Shown piece by piece: positions 12,105-24,568 of a stretch of DNA of 64,000 nucleotides; the first letter of the stretch is position 1, and every line of letters begins with the position of its first letter. This stretch comes from Filosporella fistucella (Eukaryota; Ascomycota; Leotiomycetes; Helotiales): assembly GCA_030077755.1 (NCBI GenBank), contig JAQJZZ010000010.1, forward strand, positions 1,364,001 through 1,428,000. The letters run 5' to 3'. The notes beneath the pieces were generated by a model, which was not told the origin of the DNA, did no database searches, and worked only from the letters and a program-made list of their open reading frames with translations. Made by a program: the position numbers and the translations under genes.

Positions 12105-13440
12105 GTGAGGAGACAGATACTTGTGAAGACGTTCATAATTGCTTACAGTAGTGCCGATACCATAATAAACAAACCCCTCACTGCTGGGTTTTCTTTTCTG
12201 TCATTTTTGTAAGGCACATTTGGGCTTTTTCGAGTCAGTACATTCAAAATCTCCTGTTGTCCGAATTGATCTTACCCTTGTTTTGGTGCAGGATAGTTCA
12301 GGTACTTCTGATTATTTGGCATGACGGCGATCCAAGTGACAAGGTCACAGACTCTCTTGAATTGATGCAAAAGATGTGGGTTGATGGCAAATGTTGTATA
12401 CAAACAGAGAAATGGCGGAGCCGCCGGATTATTATTTGAGCGCCAAATGCAGTCGACCCTGAAGCTGCAGCCTAGGCAACGCGCGTGTCACACTCCCTGG
12501 ATAAACGTTGCTGCTAACACGGCCGTGCCCTGAAAAGGGGAACCTCGCTTAGCGGAAATGCTTCTAGAACCTAAGTGTTTGTTGGTTAGGAAATTTGTTA
12601 CGAGCCTGAACGTGAATGTACGCGGTTTAGCCTTTTCGTAAATATGAAGTGGTATCGCCAATACTTTACTTGTCGTGAAATGGCACATTTCATGGTAGCA
12701 CGACCCATGATCATTGTGATCTTCTGCATGAAGATATTTAACGAGCCTCGGTCTTCGTATTCTTGGCCTGGATCTTCCTAGCAGTTTACGACCTCAGCCC
12801 ACCGTATGCTTTGCTAGCATCACCAGGCATTGCTGCCACTGATGTCACTTCTCAAAATGGATCGACTGTGAACCTGCCACAGTGAAAGTAAATGGTGAAA
12901 CACTACGTCACATTATTTCAAGCAAGACAGATCGTTTGCAAGCAGAAGCGTCAAAAACAGTCGATCCAAAGCAAGACCTCCTTGCTGAGATTTCGGATAA
13001 AGTTGCGCCTGAGAAAAATTATATGGGAGTTGGCACTCAATAAATACAGTATGCAAGTCTGCATTAGCCATCCGTGGAAGTTTGACCCAGCGCCTCTTTG
13101 GAAGTTTTCTCTGCTTATATACCGCCACTATTTGATACCATATACCGAATGAAGTATGTTGGCTACATCTCACTATGCAAAAGATTTCGGTCACGCTTAG
13201 ACTCTCAAATTTCTATTTGTGTGATCATGTTACTTATTTGAACCACCTAGAGAAAGTCAAGTGTGGGATTATGATTTTTATGAGTAGCTACTTATAGGTT
13301 CAAGTCCAGTATTTGAATAATATAAACTGATGCAAACGCATGTTTCTTCATCTTCTGCTGGCCAAGTAAATATCAAAGTCAATGATATTCTCCTTCATAA
13401 TGGCCTGCCTTCACAGTCTGTGTGGACTACCTCTAACGCC
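12105..13440. other. Intergenic, promoter of amidase and 3' flank of phytase-like gene
   Basis: No coding exon or RNA gene recognised. A T-arm-like string, GGTTCAAGTCC, at about 13298-13308 lacks a matching A box and cloverleaf. Confidence 0.5.
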
Positions 13441-15249
13441 CTATGGGTCCCTGGGAAAAGGCCTCGAGTGCTTTGGCAGTGAGATTTTGAACACAAGAGC
13501 CTGGTTGTCCAGATTGTAACCACTCTGGTCGGCATATTTGAAAGCACCGCCGTTCATATATCCATCCTGAGTAACGAAATCATTGTCACTCAAACTGAAC
13601 ACAAACCATTCGTCGTCGTCACCAATCAAGCCATCGACAGGTACTAATCCAAGACTCTCCCATTTCTCGTTCAGAAGCCCGGAGTCTTGTGCACCTCCAT
13701 TGTGAACGCCGAAACGATTCAATTGCTCATTCAAGTTGAAGTCGATGAATGAGCAGTAGGTTGCGGGACTGATTTCGGGTTTCAGGATCCCACTATCTGA
13801 TGCAATCGAACAATTTGAGCAGTCGTAGGTGCTTCCTTTGATATCTGTCGCTGATCCAATATCGAAAATATCTATATGACGATAGATGGAAAGAGAAGAA
13901 GCTTGACCATTTCCTACTCCTGAGTCCCTAGTTAGCACAAAGAACTGGCCATCTTGGATGTGGAAAAATTCCGATTGAGCTGCAGCCTTTGGGTTCTTCG
14001 ATGGCTTAGAAGTGGGGTCATTAAATAAAGGAAGTGGCACAACGTATTCCCGGGCATATCGAGGTGCCGATGGAACAGTAATATCATACTTCAGTAATCT
14101 TGTATACCGTTCAGTCTGCTTGGATAATCCTCCTTCTTGGTTCGCAGCAGCTTGTAGGAGGATGTAAAGCGTTTTGCCATCCCCACTGACAGTAAGTCCT
14201 TCAAAGCCACTATCCTCTCATTAGCAAGGAGAATTTACCAGAAAGCACGCTGCTGTCTCGGTCTTCGGGATCCTATGTGTCCCCGATGATTGGAAAGATG
14301 AATATGGAAAGGCTAGACTCACTGATTGTTACTCCGCCCCGTCGGGTTGTCAGCAGGAATCACATCATCTCCAGATCCTTGGCTCTCGTAAAATGTTGGA
14401 GAGTTGGCAGAGAACGAATCTGTGCCATTTCGCATTGGAATGATTGCAGGAGGCGGTCTAATGGCTGCAATCATAATGCCCTTTGAATCGAAATGATAGA
14501 CATACGGGCCATACTCGTCGCTCACCCAAAAACTCCCATCTACATTCAACACTAATCCTTCAGCATCAACTGAGATCCTGCGACCCCCTGAACCAGAGCC
14601 CCCGAAGCCATCTCCCTGTTCATTTTAGAGAAATCTCTTAAATTATGAGACAGCCTGAACTTACTTGATATGTTGCCACTGGAAGCTTGGGAAATCCTGG
14701 GTAAGTAATGGATCCGGTTCCATCGGCGTCAAGCCCAGTGCAAGGTGTGCCGTCAGGACCGAAGAAACGAATGGACTCTTTATAAGTGAGAAAGAGATTG
14801 CTCCCTGAGGGCTTGTTTATGGTAGTATTTGGCTCAGGCGTGAAGAGAATGTCGAATTTATGTACTCTGGGCTGGAAATTCAAGGTCCCCTCCGTGTTCC
14901 TGAGGAAGATGAACACATTAGCCTAGATCACTGGTACCATTCGGCGTCCCTATAAATTGTGACCTGCAATAATGCAATGAGATCCTTACCAACCCCGGTC
15001 TGGAAGTCCCCAGAGGATCCCAGTGTAACTTCCATTCGGCAATTTTTTCCATTGGGATCTATCTAAGGCAAGGGCGGAGCCTATACCACCTAGAGTATCA
15101 CCAAATTGGTCCCTGGCATTGCCTGGAACAAAGCCATAGCCGGCGAGCTCTTGGTATGTGAATGTCTTCCCATTGCACGTCGTTTGATTAACGTATGCTC
15201 GAGCAGCAGCAACGAAGCTAATGGCTACAGCCACGTTGGAGAAAAACAT
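13441..15249 (-). CDS. Secreted phytase-like (esterase-like) beta-propeller protein
   Basis: Four exons, 14990-15249, 14665-14899, 14323-14615 and 13441-14209, give 518 residues; introns are 90, 49 and 113 nt. The N terminus is a classic signal peptide (hydrophobic 4-17, cleavage near ARA). Family landmarks recovered by splicing are GLPDRGWNTEGTLNFQPRVH, GGRRISVDAEGLVLN, FWVSDEYGPYVYHF and GFEGLTVSGDGKTLYILLQ, all typical of the fungal phytase-like/esterase-like domain found in secreted proteins often labelled 3-phytase-like. No membrane anchor follows, so extracellular release is expected. The third intron's ends (donor GTGAGT, acceptor ATAG) are less certain than the others; using them gives NNHGFEGLT where relatives usually have NQGFEGLT. 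Whether it really attacks phytate is not established by homology alone. Confidence 0.85.
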
Positions 15250-16494
15250 AATTGACTCAACGGAGGAATAGAAAGAGACAAGAGGATGGGGACGCAGGAG
15301 ACTGCATCATTTATCCAAATCCTGGGGGCATGGTGCAGAGTAGCGATCGATGCCGCATGCTGCAGCCCAACCAATGGGATTATGTCCTTGAAAAACTGTT
15401 TGTGTGTGCAGGGAGACTCAATGTTTCTGGAAGCTTGAGAGGAAAAAACTACTAGCAGCGTACGCTTAGCACCCATTAGTCCTGATCAAGTCAGTCGCCA
15501 GGCTCGAAAACCACCACCAAAGGCTGTGAAATCTGGTGGTGCCAGCTGGAGATGAGCACGTTGTGCCCCTGCCTCAATTCATTCGTGGATGCCTCGTGTG
15601 CTTGGCGGAGCTGATCACTTTGTGGGAAATCACTGTTGTTCAATTGCGATTTTCGCTTACTCGTCAGGAGCTCAACTTGAGGCCAAACTCGAAAGCAGGG
15701 TCAAATGAGGCAGCAGTAGATCAGTCACCGAACCTTAGATTCTGAACCCCTCTCATTGGTTCTTTTCGTCGCCGTGGAAACCGCAAAGAATCTATAGAGA
15801 TTCCCTGATATCAAGTGCATCATTAACCCATGGCAAGATTCGTGTTCAGTCTTACCTTACACTTGAGCGAGGGATACGGTCATGAGTGGAGTATTAGGCT
15901 TGAAAGCCAAAATTGGGAATTTCCTGTCCGCAAGGGTACGTAAAGAGCATCAGGGCACGTGGACGTCTTGTATGTGACCTATCGCTGAGGAGAGGAGAGT
16001 ATAGATCACATTTCACATGCACGTTCATGGTAAGCTTTGCTTTAGGGCCCTGTTGATGATTACTGCACACAACATCAACCAAATCTGATTTTGTAGCCCT
16101 GTTTCGTGTTTCCTATTTTCATTTATCATCCATGCGTATCCCTCGAAAAGAGGAGAGGTATCATAATCTCTCGCAAATGCAAATGTATCGTCATGCAACA
16201 TGACGAAAAAAAGAATCTAAACTGAAAACATCTTTTTAGACAGGCGATTTTTCGCATTTCCCTCCCTGGAACTCCGCGATGGCTTGTAAATCCTAGGGTA
16301 CGGTGTAATTCGGAAAATTGGTGAATATGAAGGGGTTTTGATCTAGAGTGACGCGTTGTTGCAACTGATCAAAAATCGTACATATCCCACCCATCCATAT
16401 TGTTGATTGCATGAGGTCGACGAAGGCTCGTTTTCAAAGATTCTGTGGCCTGGGCTGAAATCTCGGCGTGCTCTGATCTCAACTCTTCTTCGAG
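15250..16494. other. Intergenic, 1.2 kb
   Basis: Contains the promoter of the phytase-like gene on the minus strand and the 3' flank of CRM1. No gene, repeat or RNA is recognised. Confidence 0.5.
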
Positions 16495-19400
16495 TCACAA
16501 CTCATCATCATCCTCTGCGAGTTCGGCAGGTTTAAGAAGACCGCCGACTTTTGCCAGACGTTCTCTTTCAGCAGCCTTCGCAGCTCTTTCTTGCTGTTCC
16601 TTTTCATCAGCATACAGCTCTGCATTATCGCCGGCAAACTCCTTCAATTGAATCAAGAAATCCCGAAGATTGAGCTTGAATCGGTCATAAGAACTATTAA
16701 GGGTAAATAGTCCTTCGAGGAAGGCCTTGATCTGTCCACTGTGATTTGTCAGCAAAGACTACTCATAGGTGGAAAAAGAATGAACACGCACGGTTGTAAA
16801 TTTGGGAATGCGTTCTGCAAGAGGTTTGCGACAAATCCACCAAGGAACTCCTTGTTGCTTGTACCCGCAGGAGCTTGATCTGGCTGATAGATTGGACCTT
16901 GAATCTTTGGTGACGTGCCATCAGCAGGAAGAACGAGATAAAACATTCGGGACAGTAACATCGACTGGGACTTAAATCCAGCCTTGTGGTCAGTATCAGT
17001 CAAAACAAAGAAAACATCTTGGAGGATAGGCACGAAGAACTGCTGGAAAAAAGCGTTCGACGTGGTTGGATCCGTCTCGGCAATGTTGGTAATAAGTTCA
17101 AGACACATGTTGAGACCAGCATATTCGACTTCGCGGTTGTCATGCTTGCTGGCCCACATGCACGAGTCGATGACGAATTTGAATTGCCTATTATCAAGTT
17201 TCAGGAGAGCTAAATACGGTTAGTATAATAAGAAGATATCGTCTCTCCCTGTACTAACCTGGGAAGCAGTGAAGATTAATGGCACGGAGAAGAGTGAAAA
17301 ACTCAACCCGATGCTCTGGGAATTCAGAGAAATCCTTGTTGATCATCTCTAATGTGCATTCAAATACATTCTCCATGATAGTAGGAACTTGATCCTCCAT
17401 AAGTGACTAAGTTAGATCAGTATGTGCTGCGCAGAAATTTTCTATGGATAGAGGGTGATGTAGGCAAATTGAAAGGGGGTGCACCACTGAATATTTTGAG
17501 CGATGGGGGGTCCAACGTACAGAAAGCTTTGTGATGATTGTCGACATGACTTTCAAGACTTCGGCGTCACGGGCGTTAGGGACGTTACGATTATAATCCA
17601 CAAGTATGGCATCGAGAAGGGCTGGTACGATGTTTGTCCGGACCATCTCAAGATCATCAGCCTTCTCGACATATGTTTCAATAAGCTTCAAAATCTCCTT
17701 CTTGATTGTCCTCAGACCTCGGACCCGTGGCATCTTAGTTGCGATTTCGCCTGGAGAAACATTAAGCATTTGCAGTAAAAGGCCCACGCCGAAGATGACT
17801 TACCATCGCGAGCGACCGCCTCAGAGATCATCTGTGAGGTAGCACGATACATTGATAACATATCCAAGTAGATTCTACCAATTTGGGGGTAGAAGTAACT
17901 GCCAATCGAAGTACAGGCTGACACGTTGGTCTTCATGACGTTGCCAATTATCTTGATGGTATCGGCATCTTGCAATGATGCAGGGTTTGAAGTGGCTTGG
18001 AGAATGATCGCATCCCAAGCCGCGTTTGGATAGGACATTAACTCAGCAATAAGTCTTTCTTGCGCATTCTTCTGGGGTTGAGCAGCGATCATATAACCAC
18101 AGGCTTCATAGAAGGTGTGAACCTGTTGTGGAGATAGATCACAGGTGATCTTTCGCATCGTTCGGACTATTTCTTCGATGAAAGGCTCGTTCTCGCCAGG
18201 TTGAAGAGCCACAAAATGACGCTTGCACTGTCTGGCAATCTTGATGAACGTATCGCACGCCATATCTTGAACACCTTCGTGCGATTCATGCATGAACTCA
18301 AACAATTTGTTGACAACGGTCTTCAGGAATTTCCAATGAGCCTTCAAGAACCGTGGGTACTGACCAACAATATACATGATATTACTGGCAACAACAGCCT
18401 TGTTGTCTTTGCCCCGCTTCATCTCGGTCAGTCCAAGAAGGTCTTTGATAACCGTTACGAGGAAGCGCTTCTCTGTCTCCTCGTTCATCGCCATTGAAAT
18501 TGATCCAATAGCCCAACAAAGGGTATTGCAGTTAGCCCACGACCACTCTGACCCATCAACTTGTCGAGCAAGTTTATCGGTCATGATAGTTTCCGTGTCA
18601 ACTACATCCAAATGGGTGAGATACACAAGGCACTCGCGGGTGGTCTTGTACAGCTGGATGGTGTCACTTTCCTTGACAAACTCTCGCACGATCTCTCCTT
18701 CATCGTTCTCAACGATCAGAACTTCTTCGGGTCTCACCATCTTCTCTATCATGACAACTCGAAGGTTTGAGAGGACCTCGTTGTATTTGTGTTTGCGGAG
18801 AGGATAATTCGCCAGCAAACTGGGACTCGGCGCGCCTGTGTCTGTGAGACCTCCTACTCCCATATTAATGAGAGGATTAACATCAGTCAGTGGAAGTGAT
18901 TGCATCTCATTGTACAGTTCGTTGGCAAGCTTAGTCCAATATTCCAAACAGATCTTGAAGATCTCACGATCCTCGATTTGTGATATCCGAATAAGGTAGA
19001 AGTGAGCGTGTGTGAGGAAATCCCGGTTGGGAAGGTTCTCAATGAGCTATTATATAGTCAGTAATGAATCATGCAAAGAGGTGTCTCGAGACTGACGGTT
19101 AGGTGGACGTTGAAGAAATTAGTGAGGAAGAGGGCCAGATTTTGAATGAATTCCTGATCCTTGGAGTTGCTGGACTGATAGGTAGTTTTAAGATCTAGAG
19201 AAAGTGGGATGATCTTTGATATCGTAGTGAGAACCTCTGTAAACATCTGCACAAGCTTCTCGTCATAGACGCTGGTCTGACCAGTCTGTAAACCTCCAAT
19301 CTCAGTCAAACACTTCAATGTGATGTTTCTGAACTCTGGCATCTCGAGGAACCGGACCCGCAGTGTATCAATGATCGGAGTCTCAAAGATATAGCCCAGA

Positions 19401-20289
19401 GGTATCCAGTTGAAAAATCTCAAGAGCGTCTCAAGGGTAGCCTTGATTAAACTGGCCTGAGTCGCGCTGTTCAAAACGTCGTTACAGAGGGAGAAGATGG
19501 CAGAAAATTCGGAGCACATGGTTGACTTGAGGTTCTTCGTCTTGGTGGATGTCATTTGGTCTGCTGAATAGTCGAATACTTCTTCAGACAACAGCCGGAG
19601 GATCGCCATATTGTTTTCGCATATCGACAAACTTGTATGGCAAGATGATATGATCTCGTTGATGAAGGTAGGCCAGTTGTGTGGCCATTCTTGCTTGAGA
19701 ATAGAGACTAGCACCAGATTGAGCTTATTGAGGAGTGTTCGTTGAGATTTCAAGGCTTCATCTGTGTTGGAGCATTGGATGATGAAGCTGACCACGAAGT
19801 TGCGAATCCCTGGAAGAGTCAGTCTTGCAAATTTGGCACTGCAGAGTTTTGGACTTGCCCTGGCACTGCTCTTTTGGCAATACCTTCCATCTTGTCATAA
19901 TGACATTATCGAGAACTTGCAAGCCCAAATCTGCAAATTTGTCAGCATTACTCAACCCAGTAATCGCATGCAAACGTAGAGACGAACATTTAGTTTGCGG
20001 GTATGTTGCCTCTTGCAATATCTTATCAACCAATAGCCACGCATCCGGATCCTCCTTGAACTGTTGTGGTATCAGCAGATGCTAAACATCAGTATGCTCG
20101 GGGCGCAAAGGCGGGGACGTACTTGGTTCAAAGCATTCTGTGCTACTTTTTGCTATGGTATCAACGCGTTAGAAGCTATGTTGTCTTTGTAGGATATAGT
20201 CTTGAACTGGGCAATATGCTCACCGATTCACCTCTGCCTTCGTAAAAGGCGCGGACTGTCGCGTCAAGCTCTTCAATGGTAGGAGCCAT
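16495..20289 (-). CDS. crm1: Exportin-1 / CRM1, nuclear export receptor
   Basis: Ten exons give 1078 residues, a length typical of ascomycete CRM1: 20224-20289, 20123-20152, 19988-20060, 19859-19930, 19097-19809, 17804-19046, 17521-17750, 17259-17406, 16792-17209 and 16495-16738. CRM1 is the karyopherin that carries leucine-rich NES cargo through the nuclear pore with RanGTP. The CRIME/importin-beta N-terminal region, [18 protein letters not shown], the conserved [18 protein letters not shown] and the [11 protein letters not shown] groove region are all intact. Two features are odd: a 30-nt second exon ([10 protein letters not shown]), and the fourth intron (19810-19858), which begins GC rather than GT. 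The position that is the leptomycin-reactive cysteine in human and fission yeast (LLGLCEQKRGKDN) is threonine here (T525, codon 18426-18428). The C-terminal acidic tail EDDDEL is present. Identification is secure. Confidence 0.97.
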
Positions 20290-21043
20290 CTTCGCGGCTT
20301 ATCTCAAGATGTGTGACCCTTTTTGCACCAGTAGAGAGAGAGAAGCTGTGAAGAATCTTGTGTGCAGCTTGCGCTGTTGGAATAATCAGCTCAAAGGTAA
20401 ATCGTAAACTATTTGAGTACGAACGGCGAAGTGGTTTTGTCAGGTTGGTTCCCAGCCGCCTCTCCAAATAAACCCGCGAGGTGAACCACCCGACCCCACC
20501 AAAATTGCCTGAGGCAGGAGGTTCTACACGTGACCCCGAAAGTTTCCTGGCGTCCCCAGCCTCATCCAAGGCGAGATTGTCCTCGTGTTAGGACTGCAGA
20601 ATTGAATCTGATTCTATGCACTGTCCTAATATACAACCTGGTGTTCTCGATATAGGGCTAAGTCTGCTATTTAAGATCTACGCTCTTGCCTGCAACAGTC
20701 TGTCTCAGACGATCAGGGATTTTCTGGTGAATTTGATTGCTGTGTCCACTCTAGCATATGCTTTGGAAGCTTACAGCTTTCCAGTGGCTGATTCAAAGAC
20801 TGTGGGCAATGATCTCATACGTTGATTAGATGCAACAGATTTCCAAGTTTCAAATTCTGGTAATCTAAACGATAACAAATAGAACCTTCAATCAGATACT
20901 CGTTTTGGCAGCCTGAAGTCAGCCCAATACCTCCAGTTATATACATTAAATATCCCTCCCCAGTTATAAATTTGTTTGGGAAGAGAAGAGAATTACTACC
21001 CGCTCCTTAAACATTTCCTTCAGTCTCTCTCTTCTAGTGCTTG
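20290..21043. other. Intergenic, CRM1 promoter side
   Basis: Upstream region of CRM1 on the minus strand and 3' flank of the small GPI-type gene. No coding signal beyond short unsupported frames. Confidence 0.5.
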
Positions 21044-21466
21044 TTACAAGAAGGCAACAAGAACACCAGCAAGCGTCACTATTCCAGCGAGATACCTGCT
21101 TCCCTCCACTGAACCCATAGAACCACTTGTCTGCTTGGGCGTTGCGGTTGCCGAGGCAGCGGCGGTGGAGTTTGCAGGCTTGGAGCTTGATGCTGATGTA
21201 GACGTTGACAGTTTCACGGAAGATGAGAGCGTTGCATTATTGTTGGCAGACGAAGTTGCGACGATCAAGGTGGTACTGTTCGCTGGCTTGGATGATACAG
21301 TAGGAACAGTTGTAGGAGAGCTGATGCTCGTGCTCGCCTTAAACGACGTGGTCTATAGACAGAATTAGTATCGGGGTGAGGTGACATGGTACACATTGTT
21401 AAAGCTTACTGATTGGGCAATAGTAGTGCCAGCGGCCAATGCGACGACAAGAATTGAGATACGCAT
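21044..21466 (-). CDS. Small Ser/Thr-rich GPI-anchored wall protein
   Basis: Two exons, 21410-21466 and 21044-21352, split by a 57-nt intron, encode 121 residues. The first exon is exactly a signal peptide (MRISILVVALAAGTTIAQS). The mature part is almost entirely Ser, Thr, Ala, Asn and Pro with no cysteine. The end (GSMGSVEGSRYLAGIVTLAGVLVAFL, about 26 residues) has a small-residue stretch followed by a hydrophobic tail, the pattern of a GPI attachment signal. It probably acts as a plasma-membrane or cell-wall linked, O-glycosylated surface protein. No enzymatic domain is visible and orthology cannot be judged because the composition is so simple. The intron between the secretion signal and the mature part, in phase 0, supports the model. 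Confidence 0.75.
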
Positions 21467-22174
21467 GCTTTAAGACTGGGGATGAGTAGAGATTCGTTCA
21501 AGAGTGATTGAATATTAATTGATGAATCTGAATGATGGGGATAGAAACTCTTAGACTTGGGATGTCCATCGTTTATATTCTCAGATTGACTGTAGCTGTA
21601 GTCTATTGTCCAGCCACCGTTACGCCCATTGTGCGAGCATGATGCACGTTTTTTAGCTTGAGTAGAATGGATGCGCCACATTCTCCGACACTTTTACGCA
21701 CATTGTGCGGCCAAGGTCCGTGTTTCTGGCTTGTGAAGAATATAAGCGTCATATTCCCTGAATATGATTCAGTCGTGATCGTGTATTCTAGAACTTTCCT
21801 AGGCTGGGGATGCTGCTGCGAACCTTCACAATGTTGATATTGTTCCAAATTGGTACAGAGTAAGAGTTTGGGGGGGAGGGGGTATCAGTCTGGAAGGGGA
21901 AGCATGTGAACGTAATTGAAGTCTGACATTAGCAAATACGTCCTCATTTCAATCTCCAATATGTCCACAATGGGTGCTTCCCTCAATCCTTTACGATCAT
22001 AGCCAATTATTCAAGGATCCGTAGACCACTTTGAATATACATATCGCACGTCACTTTACCAATCTATTTCATCATATAGAGAACGTGGGCTGGAGTTCCA
22101 GCCACAAACCCGAAATGTCTTATATTTGCTTTTATGTTCCTACCGCAAATGGCACTTCCGAAGAATCTATTACT
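21467..22174. other. Intergenic
   Basis: Promoter of the small GPI-type gene (minus strand) and 3' flank of the aminotransferase gene. No further gene seen. Confidence 0.5.
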
Positions 22175-23713
22175 CTATGCTTTCTGGTAGCCTGCATCAA
22201 ACAAGCCAGACTCTAAAGCTTTGATTGCACGCTCAATATCATCACGCTTGGGATCAGTCTTACTATCTGTTAGCCCGTACTCCATGAAAAATGAAACGTG
22301 ATATCACTTACAACACTGACTCCCATATGGCCAAAACGAATGTATTTCGTGGCAATTTCCTTGTGTAAACCCCCAGCAAAAATAACTCCTTTCTTCAGTA
22401 AGTTGGGTAATAATTCCGGTGCCTTCACATTCTCTGGAAGATATATAGCTGTCATCCCATTGGCCTGATCTGCAGGATCAGACGCCAACTGCTTAAGACC
22501 CAGATCAGTCACAGCTTTCTTAATCTTTTGAGAAGTGGCACGGTGTGATTCGAATCTCTCCGCCAATGGCTTGGAAAGTATTTGGGTCAACGAGGTGTGA
22601 AGAGCATGAATCAATTGTGGCGAAGGGGTTGCAAAGTACGACGCTTTCTTAGCCTCATAATTCTGCATGACTATCAAATTTATTTAGCCTGAATTTCGTG
22701 ATGGAAACATAATGTATCACTTACTCGGTAGCCAGTTTTTGAACGATGCAAAATACGAGCCGGGTGGCGTTTTCCTGCTTTGGAATGCCTTGATCGCTCT
22801 ACCACTGTACATTGAGATCGATAATCCCGCGGGACAGCCGATTGCTTTCTGGCTGGCTGTTATGACACCATCAAGTTGCCACTTGTCGAAGTCAATCTCT
22901 TCGCATCCAACACTGCATACACCATCAACAATTAAAAGCGTTTCTGGAGAGACCCGGTGAACCATTTCAGACAAAGCCTTCAGCTCACTCAAGACCCCAG
23001 TGGACGTGTCAACATGGGTAACAGTCAATAGCTTATACTTTTTCTCCTTTAACGCTTCCTCAATTTCAGGGATCTGGGGCCGAGACCCAATGGGGGCTTT
23101 GAGCTGTGTAGCTTTGACACCGTAGGTCTCGAAGCAGTCTGCGAATGAGTCGGCAAAATATCCAGTATGGAGAACGAGTACATCATCCCCTGGCTCTGCC
23201 AAATTCGCTGCAACGAGGTCCCATCCCAATGTACCTGATCCTGATATCACAAAAGGCTGTGAGCTTGGGTCTGTTGTTTGGAATAGCTTTCTGAGCATCG
23301 ACAGTGTCTCGCCAAATGTAGTGACGAAAGCTGCTCCGACATGGCTCTCACTTTCAGTATTCCATTAGCATCGTCTTTTCTACTCCTCTCGACATAAATA
23401 CAACTCAATGGAAGGGAGGTCTCTACCTATAGTGACTCATTGACTGCAAGACCGCATCATCGAATTCGATAGGGCCAGGAATGAGAAGAGTGGGGTGGTT
23501 TGGCTGGCTGGACATGACGGCTTTCTCTGAAATCTGTGAGCTTGAACTGAATCTTCTGACACGAGCTGAGGCAGATTGTTCGATTGGCAATCTTTCAATG
23601 GAATATGGTGTATTTATTGGAACTGGTGGTCGTGGATCAAGATGTCTGGCAATCACCGAAAGTCTTGTCTGGGGACCGACCATAATGGCGGGGTAGCAGC
23701 CCCTTCGGAGCAC
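22175..23713 (-). CDS. agx1: Alanine-glyoxylate aminotransferase, PLP class V
   Basis: Four exons, 23427-23713, 22725-23350, 22312-22670 and 22175-22258, give 451 residues. The enzyme converts glyoxylate and alanine to glycine and pyruvate with pyridoxal phosphate. The class V fold is clear: LLIPGPIEFDDAVLQSM opening, SGSGTLGWD cofactor loop at 133-140, LLIVDGVCSVG with the ring-stacking aspartate (238), and the Schiff-base lysine in TASQK (264). The first 66 residues are rich in Arg and Ser with RRFSSSS before the catalytic core and look like a mitochondrial presequence. An internal Met at 67 would give a 385-residue form, about the size of yeast Agx1. The last intron uses an AAG acceptor so that the end reads SVTDPKRDDIERAI. 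There is no peroxisomal SKL-type end. Confidence 0.92.
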
Positions 23714-24568
23714 AAGAGATGCCAGAATTGACGTATGAGGCTCCGTTCCTGCCCGATGGCCAACGGCTCTGGGGAATAACCGATAGTGATTGGGCTGCCT
23801 GCTTCTACGAGGAACTGAACTGGAAGTGCCGAGATAATTGTAATGAATACGTTACTTAATACCTTTTGATGCTCACCAGTAGAGCAAGATCGATGTCCTA
23901 CCAACACAAGCTCGAGACTTTTTGTTGACTAATGACGAACACAGGCCGATACATCTCCGATCACGTGCTTACATGCAAAGTTCATCTAGTTACGGCGGGA
24001 ATCTATTTCCTTTCAGCACAAGGTTGTCTACATCAACTTCTAATCTCGAAACATCCAATAACTATTGGTGCGGGAATGGCCAGAATTCAGACTGGAACTC
24101 TTGCTACCCAAGTATCCATGTCTGCTTTCAAAGCATCTGAATGGGCATATGGTTGCCCAGCGCAACTCACTATCCCAAGACAAAATTATAAGACCGCGAG
24201 GAGCTATTCACGCGCTGATCTTCTACAGGTCGAATAGCAGGAAGCTTTAGTACAAAGTGCTTGTGTCATCTAAGGTCTTGGAAATTGCTTAAATACGTTT
24301 ATATAGCATTTCAAAGGCAGCTCGTATGGCTTTCCTTAAGTCACGGTGTTTGATTTGGATTTTTCTATCGTTTGGTTCCAGGTTGCTCCTTCCGCTCATC
24401 CTGCCCGGCCGTTTCCAATATTTCTATCGATCCCCTTGTCATGTTAAATTTCTTCTTCTGTCGATTCCTCATTTCCCTTTCCCTATCAGGTATTGATTCA
24501 GTATACTCTTCTCATTATTTGCTCGAACCCTTGCTCTTTATTGGAGTTATCCAGTTTTCCTTAGCCTC
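23714..24568. other. Divergent promoter region
   Basis: 855 bases between the leftward aminotransferase and the rightward lipid phosphatase, so it must hold both promoters. Short frames inside have no recognisable product. A pyrimidine-rich stretch at about 24370-24490 lies just before the lipid phosphatase start. Confidence 0.55.

Noticed and set aside
13290..13315. tRNA-like T arm (GGTTCAAGTCC)
   Set aside because: No A box, anticodon stem or acceptor stem at the right distance upstream.
18214..18251. Cysteines in [13 protein letters not shown] as the leptomycin target of CRM1
   Set aside because: Position and neighbouring residues show that the reactive site is in LLGLxExKRGKDN about 57-67 residues earlier, where this protein has Thr.
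10330..23713. Secondary-metabolite or catabolic gene cluster
   Set aside because: Neighbours (amidase, phytase-like, CRM1, GPI protein, aminotransferase) are unrelated in role and no backbone enzyme or pathway regulator is present.
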